Shown here in pieces: positions 1 through 10,004 of a DNA stretch of 64,000 nucleotides (the first letter of the stretch is position 1; the number at the start of each line of letters is the position of its first letter). A program made the translations under genes and the position numbers. The notes beneath the pieces were generated by a model. That model did not search any database and was not told where the DNA came from. It was given only the letters and a program-made list of their open reading frames with translations. The stretch comes from Bryum argenteum (lineage: Eukaryota > Streptophyta > Bryopsida > Bryales > Bryaceae), in the NCBI GenBank assembly GCA_037043015.1, contig CM073321.1:16117001-16181000 (forward strand), written 5' to 3'.

Positions 1-3000
1 TAAGGAAAGTCTTACAACTTCGTCGTGCTCTTCGCTGGAGCTGATCGTGTAGTTCATCAGGGAACACATCTGCAAGTAGACACATCAAGAGATGCAACGT
101 CGATCATAAGATGTTTTAACTCGAGTCGAGTTGAAATGAAGGTGAACGATGAGAGAAAGCAAAGACTACTCTTCTGTGTGCATTCAACTCGAGTCGAGTT
201 GAATACCAACTTTACACTCTATGTTCCATGAAACACCAAATTTAACTCGAGTCGAGTTAAATCTAATAACACATGCATGAACAAGATTTCTTAGCATATT
301 TAGTACTCCATTCAATTCGAGTCGAGTTGAATAGACTTTAAGTTAGTGTAAAACTATACCTAGACAATAAGGTGCGCAATGAACCCGACTCGACTTTAAT
401 ACAACTAGTATGCAAGCAACAGAGCCATGGCGAATTATTCAACTCGAATCGAGTTGAAATATATAGGACATCCTTACCCAGGCCGCACAGTAGAGCTTCC
501 CGCCTCCAAACACACTGAGGATCGCATCCCCTTCCTTGCAGAAGATGTCAAGCAGCTTCAGGTAGAACTCCATCCTCAATTCCGTATTATAGATACGGTA
601 CTCGAGCTCGTTGTACCTCCCGCAGATCTTGAACTGTGGAGTGTCGGGGGCCTGGAAGAACTTGGGAAGATTCGAAATCCTCAACTTCTGATTTTTTCGA
701 AACAAGAATTTGTGATGAGAACGGGATTTGTGATGAGAACGTTCAGTGTAGCTGGAGTAATCTTAAAATCGGTCTTGAATTTCTTCCAGCTCTCCTTCCT
801 GAAGTCCCCACTTGTGCTAAACAGCATTAAGTCAGGGCGCATGCTATGAATCACGCGCTTCACGATGGTCTTCCTCTTGCAGCGCTCCAGCCAGTCGTAA
901 GAGCTGTAGCAATCTACAAGCACACCCTTCATCTGCTTCAATGTGACTTTGGGGTATGAGTGGCGCCGTTTTGGGTTCGGTCTGTTCAGCATATGCTCGG
1001 CTAATCGCTTGAGCTGGGCATAGCTACAGTTTCCGATCCATTTGAAGAACTCCCTGGTGAGGTGTCCATGGTCAGGCTTCCACTTCCCCAACTCCTTCAG
1101 CTTCCTTCCTGTTTCGGGATCGATGAGCTCCCCTTGGGATGCGGCTGAGATTAGCTCAGCCCAGACGTCGTAGAAACCATCTGGAGCTGTGATGATTTTC
1201 AGCTCATTTGCGATGTTAAGCTTCTCTCTGGCCGCCTTGCTTGTTGTCACTGCTCTCTGGGCGTTCTTGACGTCGATGAGAGCGAATCTTGTCCTGACAG
1301 CTTCCATGAACTCCTGTATCATCCGAGCACGGTATTGAGTTAGATATTTAACTCGAATCGAGTTGAAATAGGATACAACGGGATAGAAATTCAGAAATCA
1401 TTGTTAGTATTTTAGGACATTATTCAACTCGAATCGAGTTGAATGTAGGTACACATACGTTGAAATTGTCCTTTGCAGGCTTCTTTCCCTTGCCGGGCCT
1501 CTGAGTGACGACCCTGCCAACCTCAAGAGCCTCCTTCGGATTCTCCGGTCTACCGAGGCTTATCCACAGCTCCCGCGCCCCGATGATGTTTGTCGCCCAC
1601 GTCGGATTCGTATTCATGAAGTGGTTGACCCTGTTGTAGAACGCGGAGATTCTTCGAATGATGGGCTTTTCTTCGTTCCATACCACGAAGCAGTCCCATG
1701 TCTTGAATTCATCCTTGATGCTTTGGTCTACATCAGGCATGTTCTGCAACTGCTTGGATGCCTCGACGCAATGCTGTCCGTTGACCATGTAGAACTCCCC
1801 GTCCTTTATGTCCTCCCATGATCGGGGTTTCACAAGCTGATTCTTTGGGTAGACGCAGAGGGTGTTCTTCTTGCTCTTATCGGACATCTCAATCAGGAAA
1901 TGCCTCGTGTTCTTGACTTTCTCTTGCTCGAGGTTTCGGATGTTGAGGTCCGCAGGGGGGGTAAAGAGATGCTCGATTGGAATCTCGAAAGTCACATCTG
2001 AGCCAAAGATGTATGAGCTCTGGCAGAGCCCCCAGTAGTTCTTGAAGACATTCATGGACTCCTTGTAATCGACAACTTTGTCTACATCGTCGATGGGAAC
2101 CTCCGTCAAAGCCGACACTAAGCTCGCCTGTTCAATCTCGGTGGGGTCGGCCAAGGTCGACTTCTTCGTCGTGACTGATTTGAGCTTCTTCTGTGTCGGC
2201 CCCCGCTGAGCTGTGGACGGATTCACCTTGCGCCTCTTCGATCCCGTCGCCTCAGGAGTCTGGTATAGGATAGACTCGTGGCTGCCGCTTTGCATGCTTA
2301 CTTCCTGCGTCAGACGAAGAGGCGTCATTTGCATCTTCTTGCGCTGCAGCTTCGCCTTGAAGTTCACCATGGCAGTGACGAGTGATCGGAGACGAGGCGC
2401 GAGAATACTTGGTGGCTGTTGTTCACCGCCATCTTTTGTGAATCGAAACTCACGAATGTGTTGCTCGACATTCTTCGCCAAAGGTTCGTAAGGGGTATTT
2501 TTAATACTGTCGACATGTGCCAAGATGTCGAAATCCATCTTTGTTGTGTCGATCATGTAAGTGAACCTATAGTCTTGGTCCACAGCCGTGTCGTCGTTGG
2601 GGTCGTCCACGATGCACGTCACGCATATCCAATTCGTGTTGTGGACTACAACGTCGATGATGTTCTCTTCCAAATTCACAGGAAGGTTGCACTCCGCACC
2701 CGTGTACTTGGTGACGACAGCCAGCTTGTCCGTGTGCGGTGTGAGGAGCATACTCCACCATTCGACATCCGCAGGATTACTGTGCACCCACATGTCCCCA
2801 AATATTTCGGGATCTGCGACCTCGCTATCCTTTTCAGGAACATAAGGATCGAAGAAGGCTGAGAGCCTCTCCTTGGGATTTTCTCCTGCTGAGAAAGAGA
2901 AGCAAATTTAGTACTTATGTACTCAAATTGCAAGGATCGATATTCAACTCGAGTCGAGTTGAAATTGCATTCTCTACTTCTCAATTATGTTCATCTTCCT

Positions 3001-4077
3001 TAGTAAGGAAACTGTACTCAACTCAATTCGAGTTGAATGCTTTCATGACGGAGTAAGGTGGTCTCTACGTATAGTTACTATAGTTGCTACCCATGGTTAC
3101 TACATATGCAATAGTATCATCGGTTCCAGATTTTATTTACTGAAATGATATTCAACTCGAGTCGAGTTGAATCTAGTGTATATTTCTGACCTGTTTGAAT
3201 AGCTGGTCAGATTGTAACCTATTCATCTTCAATAGGTTTCGATGGATGTAGACGTCGTGACGTTCGCTGTACTCTAATTCAACTCGAATCGAGTTGAATT
3301 TGTTATCTTTAGGTTATTGAGTCCGGCTAACAGCATTACATCTCGATTTTCTTTAACTCGAGTCGAGTTAATATTTCTGGTCTTCTGCAAATTCTCGAAC
3401 CAACAAACCTAGTCTAATCCGTTTCAACTCGACTCGAGTTGAATTCTACCTGACTGACCTCATCTATGGAGGTATGCTGAGTTATCGTAATTCTAGTTGA
3501 GTGGATCTCCTAGACTTACTGTAGACTATTTTAATACTGGACTTCTTGTCTAGTTTAAGTTGTGCACAAGATTCAACTCGATTCGAGTTGAATAGTGTTT
3601 TGCAAGTCATTCATGTTGAATTTATGATTTAACTCGGGTCGAGTTGAATATGCATGCTAGAATGAGTTGACTAAATGTTTATAGTATAACGGTAGTTCAT
3701 TTTAGCTCGATTCGAGTTAAATTTTAATTAGCTTCTGTTATTGCACTGAGAACTTTCTAGAGTCGGTCTGTTTCAACTCGACTCGAGTTGAATTAGTATG
3801 ACACATTGTAACGTGAGGCGCTACTATAATTCAACTCGACTCGAGTTGAATTGGTAATGTGTCCTAACTTTATCCTATTTGGAAATATATTAGTCACACG
3901 TCACTACTTGTTATGCTACTTTGATATTAAAAATTTATTAGAGTAAAGATTCAACTCGGGTCTACTTGAATTCTCTCTGCTCTGTATGAGATTCAACTAG
4001 GGACTAGTTGAACTGCGAACGATTGTGCTACAACAACTTTAGATTGATCGAGTAAAATATACTGTTCACTCACCCAT
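1..4077 (-). CDS. Gene A, left copy: ParB-fold plus DNA-methyltransferase-like protein, C-terminus beyond window
   Basis: I read four exons on the minus strand: 4077-4074 (ATGG), 2885-1459, 1313-478 and 69-1. Donors GTGAGT, GTATGT and GTAAGG and CAG acceptors keep phase, giving about 780 residues. Residues 218-237 hold a bipartite basic stretch (KRRK, KKLK), a likely nuclear signal. Residues 366-385 hold EFYMVNGQHCVEAS, like box II of ParB/sulfiredoxin-fold proteins. Exon 1313-478 carries a SGDF segment followed by ITNP (residues 672-674), resembling motif IV of N6/N4 amino-methyltransferases. The same exon later has DAILSVFGGGKLYCAAW, like the glycine-rich SAM motif I. Motif IV before motif I is the permuted beta-class order, and ParB-methylase fusions are known in bacteria and phages. 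A direct duplication with a frame slip at about 700-735 damages the part after ITNP. The function is inferred, not shown. Confidence 0.62.
70..477 (-). repeat. Gene A intron 4 with six palindromes
   Basis: GTAAGG donor at 477 and CTTGCAG acceptor at 70. Palindromes start at 115, 183, 241, 311, about 380 (degenerate) and 438. The steps are 68, 58, 70, 69 and 58 bp, much like the 58/71/75 ladder of intron 2. No palindrome crosses into either flanking exon. Confidence 0.75.
478..1313 (-). other. Gene A exon 4 (left), methyltransferase-like region with local damage
   Basis: The exon starts at the acceptor GATACAG before GAGTTCATGG and ends at TGG before GTAAGG. The reading frame is open to about 735, where a short sequence (GTTCTCATCACAAAT) is repeated and the frame changes. 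The second half continues as LPKFFQAPDTPQFKICGRYNELE through to the FGGGK loop and the donor. The right copy keeps ITNPGKSFFTLAKF at the same point without this duplication, so the left copy seems to have lost a piece just after the motif IV-like segment. The left copy may therefore be catalytically dead even though its upstream exons are clean. Confidence 0.6.
1314..1458 (-). repeat. Gene A intron 3 with two palindromes
   Basis: Donor GTATGT at 1458, acceptor CAG at 1314. Palindromes at 1347-1367 and 1433-1453 fill much of this 145-bp intron. The right copy has the same intron at 54,865-55,009 with palindromes at 54,880 and 54,956, so site number and position are conserved. Confidence 0.8.
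2886..4073 (-). repeat. Gene A intron 2 with thirteen palindromes
   Basis: The intron runs from GTGAGT (4073) to CTTTCTCAGCAG (2886). Palindromes start at 2943, 3017, 3151, 3278, 3352, 3423, 3572, 3628, 3701, 3772, 3830, 3950 and 3992. Several neighbouring steps are 56-58, 71 and 73-74 bp, the same ladder as in the right copy, but some sites are lost. The typical site is a 10-nt arm TTCAACTCGA, one free centre base, and the mirrored arm. A TTTAAC/GTTAAA form also occurs, changed on both sides. Confidence 0.85.
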
Positions 4078-4148
4078 TGATAGATCTGCTTCTCTTCTAC
4101 TATGTAAATACCGCACGCAATTCAACAAGGCTCAGCTTTGCCCTGATC
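4074..4148 (-). other. Gene A exon 2: end of 5' UTR plus the ATG G start
   Basis: Conserved exon between the acceptor CCTACAG and the donor ATGG|GTGAGT. The only start that fits the frame of the next exon is ATG at 4077-4075: ATGG plus GA gives Met-Gly-Glu-Asn-Pro. Only four coding bases lie in this exon. The right copy has GTG at the same place (52,110-52,112), so its start is lost. Confidence 0.65.
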
Positions 4149-5025
4149 CTGTAGGAACAAAATTGTATACAAATGTGATCAATACTGCATTAAAACAAAA
4201 CTCGCTGCAATCCAGTAGAACAGCATCAACAATCCATGCAAAAAATTCCTAAATTCACCTCAGAAGCGATCATTTACAATTGAACATTGTAAGAAAAACA
4301 AGAATCCAGGTTAGCTGATCCAGAATCAGCGAACAATATCGAAGATCTAAGCTCCTGCAAGTGATCAATTCTGCTGGTGATCACAGTCGTATTCAAAGCC
4401 TTCTTATACAAGACCAAGTTGCAAAATAATTCAATACAAGCAGATAGGAGTTCCGACTGTAACGCCACTGAAATCAAATTGCAAAACGACACATTGACTA
4501 ATTAGCGTAACATTCCTACGAGAGTGGCTCCTGCTGTTCAAACGTGATTGTATACCAATACATGAAACAACCATATTATCTCTTGAACGAAGAGAGATAC
4601 GCCACAAGATTTGTAAAACCTCTAAGAAGGCAACACAAAAACCAGAAACAAAGACTCAACGTCATTGATGCAAAACGTCCAGAGAAATAATTGAATTGGA
4701 AGAAGACCAACACAAGAGGCAACAGGCAACAGGCAACATCAACTCAACCACATTCTGAATTGAAGCTAGCTGCAGAATTCAACCACGTTTCTTGTGGGCT
4801 TCTGCTACACGAGACCCTAAAGAGACTGCCGGTGATAACCCGGCCCCAATAAACCTCAAAATCCTGCCCTCGATTCGGATTGCAAGCTGCAACTCAAGTG
4901 AAAGAAGACCAACACAAGAGGTTTATGCAATCCGAATCGAGGGCAGAATCAAGAGATTGCAGGCTGCAACACAAGAGGCAACTCCGCATTCACAAATTTC
5001 AAAAACAAAAAAACCTAAAGCTTAC
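4149..5025 (-). other. Gene A 5' UTR intron 1 (no palindromes)
   Basis: Bounded by CTG|GTAAGC (5025) and CCTACAG (4149), and conserved in the right copy at 50,965-52,038. It has no coding potential I believe in and none of the 21-bp palindromes, although it lies next to the palindrome-rich intron 2. Confidence 0.55.
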
Positions 5026-5500
5026 CAGGAATTTCCGCCGCGGCAATAGAAGCTCTCTTCCCGTTGACAGTCGAAGCACTCCGCCGCAGCCGCCGCCGCC
5101 GTGTGAACGAACACCTTCACCGCCACGACCGCGCTCCTCTTCGCAGCTTGTCGAAAATCCTCCTCGGCGCAAACCCCAAAAACTCTAAACCTATCTACAG
5201 TAGTGCGCCTCGAACGAAATGGCGGCAAAGCAAACACAAGCTCACCACCACCGCTAAACGACAAAATCCTAGAACCTCAAAAGCCAGCGGTAAACAACAA
5301 TAGAGTCAACAGCGCAAAAAGACAAAAGCAATAATGCAGCGCGAACTCCGCGGATGGCAGAGGAAGCAAGAGCAAATGCAGCAAATGCGCGCAGAAGAAG
5401 TAAAAACAGAGCGCGCAGAAGATAGGGGACGAATGGCCAGTGGGTGAGGAAGATGGGGAGTGCCTCGTAATGGCGGCGGTGGTGGGACGTCCGTACCCCT
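5026..5500 (-). promoter_or_regulatory. Gene A first exon and promoter region
   Basis: GC-rich block conserved in the right copy (about 50,405-50,964). It ends at the CTG|GTAAG donor. Both copies can be translated from an MSFSGG start for about 35 similar residues (LPPFR, VDRFRVFGVCA). That frame does not join in phase to the Met-Gly exon, so it is either 5' UTR or a short upstream ORF. The outer part has a shared ACGTCCCAC...ACCGCCGCCATTACGAGGCA block. The transcription start was not determined. Confidence 0.5.
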
Positions 5501-5511
5501 TCACGAAAAAG

Positions 5512-5622
5512 TATTCCATGCATGGGCATGTGCATGGGCATGGTCATGCACATGGTCATACACACATACATGGCCATGTACATGACCATGCCGATGCACA
5601 TGATCATGGGCATGGCAAACTT
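5512..5622. repeat. CATG hexamer array
   Basis: About eighteen CATG tetramers in about 110 bp, mostly spaced by two bases (CATGGG, CATGTG, CATGCA), starting at CATGCATGGG. The array recurs at 50,300-50,405 in the right arm at the same place upstream of gene A. CATGCATG is the RY element recognised by plant B3-domain factors. The histidine-glycine reading frame across it follows from the repeat and is not credible as a protein. Confidence 0.7.
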
Positions 5623-5962
5623 TTTACTTTAGTTATTAATTGTTGTAAGCTTCTTACTTTTTATGTATATTTACTAATTTTTCCACTAATTCTTGACTAA
5701 GTTTTGACTATAATTATGTCTAAGTTCTGTTCAATTTCTGACTAAGTGAATGTGTAGGTTTTTAATGGAAGTTTCTCACTAAAATGTAATTAAACCCGGG
5801 CCGCCTTACACGCTGCCCCCGCCATAAATTGCTTCGGGTAGCAATCTCTTGCCCTTGTCATGTCTGCCAGCCTCCACACTACACTAAATTCCATTATATT
5901 TTTCATTTATTTCTAACTATTCATTTAAGTTAATTTTTTTGAAAAGAAGATAAGTTCAATAA
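5623..5962. other. Intergenic centre of left copy, first part
   Basis: AT-rich until about 5,790, and matched in the right copy. From about 5,790 the left copy has sequence the right copy lacks, including a GC-rich patch (CCCGGGCCGCC) and the telomere-like block that follows. No gene seen. Confidence 0.5.
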
Positions 5963-6052
5963 ATGCCAAAACCCTAAACCCTAAACCCTAAACCCTAAAC
6001 CCTAAACCCTAAACCCTATACCCTATACCCTAAACCCTAAACCCTAAACCCC
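5963..6052 (+). repeat. Interstitial plant-type telomeric repeat
   Basis: About twelve head-to-tail CCCTAAA heptamers, two changed to CCCTATA. It lies in the left copy's intergenic region and is absent from the corresponding right-arm sequence, so it was gained after the copies split or lost from the other. Confidence 0.9.
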
Positions 6053-6454
6053 TTCCCAATTAGTTAACGTTCTCCAATCCAATAAGGTCATCATTAACTC
6101 GAAAATGAAGGTAATAAATTATCCCCTCTCTACTAATTTCTAAGATGTTGTCAACTCATAAAATTTTATTATTAATATAAACACCTACAAATTAAAAATA
6201 TTAGTGGATAGCTATATAATCAAATAGGAAGGTTTGAGAGAACGAATTGGACAATATAAATAAGACTATGAGAGTATATAGATAGAAGATATCTTTAACA
6301 AACATCATGTATACTATAGACATGCACCACACATATCATGGCCATACATCACAACTATCATCGACGTACATCATTCATACCATAGCCATACATCATACAT
6401 ACCAAAAGATCGTCCAACAGTTTTATGTTTGAGAAGTAGATTACTGACTACAAA
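6053..6454. other. AT-rich intergenic DNA
   Basis: No gene. Short near-repeats of CATACATCA / CATCATACATACC occur at 6,300-6,410. Confidence 0.5.
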
Positions 6455-7800
6455 CCTTATATATATCTCTATATACGTATGTTAATTTATTTATATATTC
6501 ATGTATATACATATTTGAACTCGTATGCACATATAATTGTGCTTTCCTTTTCTAAATTAAGATAGCACAATCAATGCTCAACGTATATTCAAATATATGT
6601 TAATATTGAACATAATTGAATTAAGATTCTAGGAAGTTAATGTATGTACCAATGTCTAAATATATACATACGTACTTATTTTGGTCTTCATATTCAATTT
6701 TACTTGTATGTATATCTCCATATACGTATATTAATTTATTTATATATTCATGTATATACATATTTGAATTTGTAATCGTATATGACAGGGCCTCCCTTCT
6801 CTAAATTAAGATAGCACAATCAATGCTCAACGTATATTCAAATATATGTTAATATTGAACATAATTGAATTAAGATTCTAGGAAGTTAACGTATGTACCA
6901 ATGTCTAAATATATACATACGTACTTATTTTGGTCTTCATATTCAATTTTACTTGTATGTATATCTCCATATACGTATATTAATTTATTTATATATTCAT
7001 GTATATACATATTTGAATTTGTAATCGTATATGACAGGGCCTCCCTTCTCTAAATTAAGATAGCACAATCAATGCTCAACGTATATTCAAATATATGTTA
7101 ATATTGAACATAATTGAATTAAGATTCTAGGAAGTTAACGTATGTACCAATGTCTAAATATATACATACGTACTTATTTTGGTCTTCATATTCAATTTTA
7201 CTTGTATGTATATCTCCATATACGTATATTAATTTATTTATATATTCATGTATATACATATTTGAATTTGTAATCGTATATGACAGGGCCTCCCTTCTCT
7301 AAATTAAGATAGCACAATCAATGCTCAACGTATATTCAAATATATGTTAATATTGAACATAATTGAATTAAGATTCTAGGAAGTTAACGTATGTACCAAT
7401 GTCTAAATATATACATACGTACTTATTTTGGTCTTCATATTCAATTTTACTTGTATGTATATCTCCATATACGTATATTAATTTATTTATATATTCATGT
7501 ATATACATATTTGAATTTGTAATCGTATATGACAGGCCTCTCCTTCTCTAAATTAAGATAGCACAATCAATGCTCAACGTATATTCAAATATATGTTAAT
7601 ATTGAACATAATTGAATTAAGATTCTAGGAAGTTAACGTATGTACCAATGTCTAAATATATACATACGTACTTATTTTGGTCTTCATATTCAATTTTACT
7701 TGTATGTATATCTCCATATACGTATATTAATTTATTTATATATTCATGTATATACATATTTGAATTTGTAATCGTATATGACAGGGCCTCCCTTCTCTAA
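6455..7800. repeat. 249-bp tandem repeat, about 5.4 copies
   Basis: The landmark GACAGGGCCTCCC recurs at 6,784, 7,033, 7,282, 7,531 (variant) and 7,780, a period of 249 bp. Copies two to five are almost identical, so the expansion is recent. The first copy is diverged. The right arm has only diverged single versions of this sequence at 49,080-49,450. The unit is AT-rich and non-coding. Confidence 0.92.
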
Positions 7801-8560
7801 ATTAAGATAGTACAATAAATGCTCAATACGTAGTCAAATTTATCTTATAATCATTCATCATTAAATGGAAATATTATGTATTTAACATCTATACCCGTAT
7901 CTATGTACATATACGTACTTATTTATCTAAGTTAATATTCATTTGTACTCGGGTATATATCCATGTATACCAATTTTAACTCGTATGGTCATATAATCGC
8001 GCTTTCATTGTTCTATATTAAGATAGTACAATAAATGCTCAATACGTAGTCAAATTTATCTTATAATCATTCATCATTGAGTTGAAATATTATGTATGTA
8101 ACATCTATACCCGTATTTATGTATACATACGTACTTATATATCTATTCATATACATTTGTACTCGTATATAGATGAATTAATATATTATGTATTTATCAT
8201 AGTATGTATTTAACATATTATGTACTTAATATATTATGTATATATTGATGTATATTGAAATGTATTCATAGATCCATTTATTTGTAGTGATTTTATTCTA
8301 TGTTAGTATTTTATGCTTTTTTTTGGTATTTTTTATTAGTAGTGAACCATATATATGATTCCATTGATTTTGAGTTACTAGGTAAAGTTTTGTCAATGGA
8401 ATGTTCTCAATTACTCTAGTTACTCTAATTTTGTAAATATTCTATCTTATTCAATAAATTTACGTGTACGAATTTGTATTTTTTTTCCACAACTCATACA
8501 TGTGTATTGAATGTTTAATTTTATGGAGAAAACATTAAATCACATTTCTTTGTAAAAAAT
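7801..8560. other. AT-rich intergenic DNA before gene C
   Basis: Two diverged half-units related to the tandem repeat (around 7,800-7,990 and 8,020-8,170), then plain AT-rich sequence matched in the right arm at about 48,640-49,080. No gene seen. Confidence 0.5.
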
Positions 8561-8599
8561 TTAAATTGCATACTTACGAATGGGTTTCCCTCCAAAATC

Positions 8600-8640
8600 A
8601 GTTTCCCGCCGAAACATCTTTGCCGCCGAATATTTTCAAA
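8600..8640 (+). promoter_or_regulatory. E2F-like site in the gene C promoter region
   Basis: TTTCCCGCCGAAA at about 8,604-8,616 matches the plant E2F consensus TTTSSCGC. The right arm keeps TTTCCCGCCGG with the same neighbours (TTTGCCGCCGAATATTTTC). E2F sites drive S-phase transcription in plants; binding here is inferred. Confidence 0.45.
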
Positions 8641-9112
8641 ATTCAGAATTAAAAAGTAGATTCCTATTTCGAAGCCCAATCAAGACAACATGCAGGTTGC
8701 GACAAAAAGAGGTCGGCTTTTTGCACGATATCGGGAGTCGAGGATACTCGACCGATTCAACCGTTGAGGTCGGGTTGGGGTGTAACGCAGTCCCTCATGT
8801 TTCATTTCGATTTCTCTCACTCTCGTCCGTGCTTTGAAGGTGCGCTTACCTTGATTTCGTTCCGCTGTCCTTGTTCAAAGTTGCGTGTCAGTTTAGATTG
8901 TATTGAGTTTGTGCTGACGGAGTTTAAAGTAGTTTCCCATTTTGAGGTTCTAGTATTGTAGAAGAGGCGCATCCTCTTGTACTTTGATTGTGTTTCTGGT
9001 TATCGAAGTTGCTCGTGTTGTATTGTTTCTCTTCCGCATACGAATTGCTGATTGTTGTGCGTGCTTTTTTCAGTTGCGAGCCCTAGTATTCCTCGCGAAA
9101 TCTGCAATTCGC
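8640..9112 (+). other. Gene C 5' UTR exon
   Basis: Conserved with 48,066-48,600 in the right arm. It ends at TTCGCAG|GTGAGC (donor at 9,113), which both copies keep. Reading frames here are broken differently in the two copies, so I treat it as untranslated. Confidence 0.5.
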
Positions 9113-9973
9113 AGGTGAGCGTTCTTCGGAATTCCTCAGTGTTTCAGCAGTTACTGAATTTTGAATTTGAGCTGATTACGAGTTCCGGGACTTCCGCCGG
9201 TATTTCCGGGTGAATGTTCTCCATATTTCAGGTCTCCATATTTAAATCATTTAACTCGACTCGAGTTGAAATAATTATGCAGGTGTATATAGGTCTGTCC
9301 AATTTCAACTCGGGTCGAGTTAAATTGTAATTCAGTCCTGATTACGTAATTAGGATTTTAGACTTATAGGTGGTGATATTCAACTCGAGTCGAGTTGAAA
9401 TGGAAGGAATCCGATTTCATGGGGTTCTTCCCTTTACGGTACGGATATTCAACTCGGGTCGAGTTGAATCACGAACTGGATATCAAGCAGATTATAACAG
9501 CAAAATTGGATTCAACTTGAATCGAGTTAAATGTGGATAAGAGATACCATCTATATGCCTAAATGAATGTCTTAGAATCCGATATGCTGTATTCATGGAT
9601 ATTCACATTCAACTCGACTTGAGTTGAATCGGTTATCACCAAGCTCTTCAGGTGATTTACACTAGTCTTGTCGATTGTTGTGGTTTCTATATCGGACTCA
9701 GATACGTGACTATTATCTATGTAACATGATTTAACTCGATCCGAGTTAAATCAGAATTAGCACATATTTTGAGATATGCGTTTCCTTGAAGTAGGTTATC
9801 TTCGTTTATCTATGGGTATTCAACTCGATTCGAGTTGAATACCCAGACTTCTTAGCTGGAAGAGAATTTATTCCAACATCTTGTCTACGTATAAATAATT
9901 CTTCTCGATTTCTGTCATTATTCTATTCAACTCGAGTCGAGTTGAACCACCACATATTCTTCTGTTCCTCAAG
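9113..9973 (+). repeat. Gene C 5' UTR intron with nine palindromes
   Basis: From GTGAGC (9,113) to the acceptor TTCTGTTCCTCAAG (9,973). Palindromes start at 9,250, 9,304, 9,379, 9,448, 9,511, 9,608, 9,730, 9,819 and 9,926. The right copy has nine in the same order. Site 7 is the TTTAAC/GTTAAA type in both. Spacing is less regular than in gene A intron 2. Confidence 0.8.
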
Positions 9974-10004
9974 TCACGTTCGTGATCAATTTGCAAACTC
10001 TACC

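Noticed and set aside
2419..2862. Plus-strand open frames opposite gene A (for example 1,621-1,821, 2,213-2,491, 2,419-2,862)
   Set aside because: They are shadows of the conserved minus-strand exon and are not kept in the right copy.
5440..5700. Histidine-glycine-rich open frame across the CATG array (and its right-arm counterpart)
   Set aside because: The composition is a by-product of the CATG repeat, open frames exist on both strands there, and nothing outside the repeat is conserved as protein.
5963..6052. True chromosome end
   Set aside because: Only about twelve degenerate heptamers, with unique element sequence continuing on both sides.
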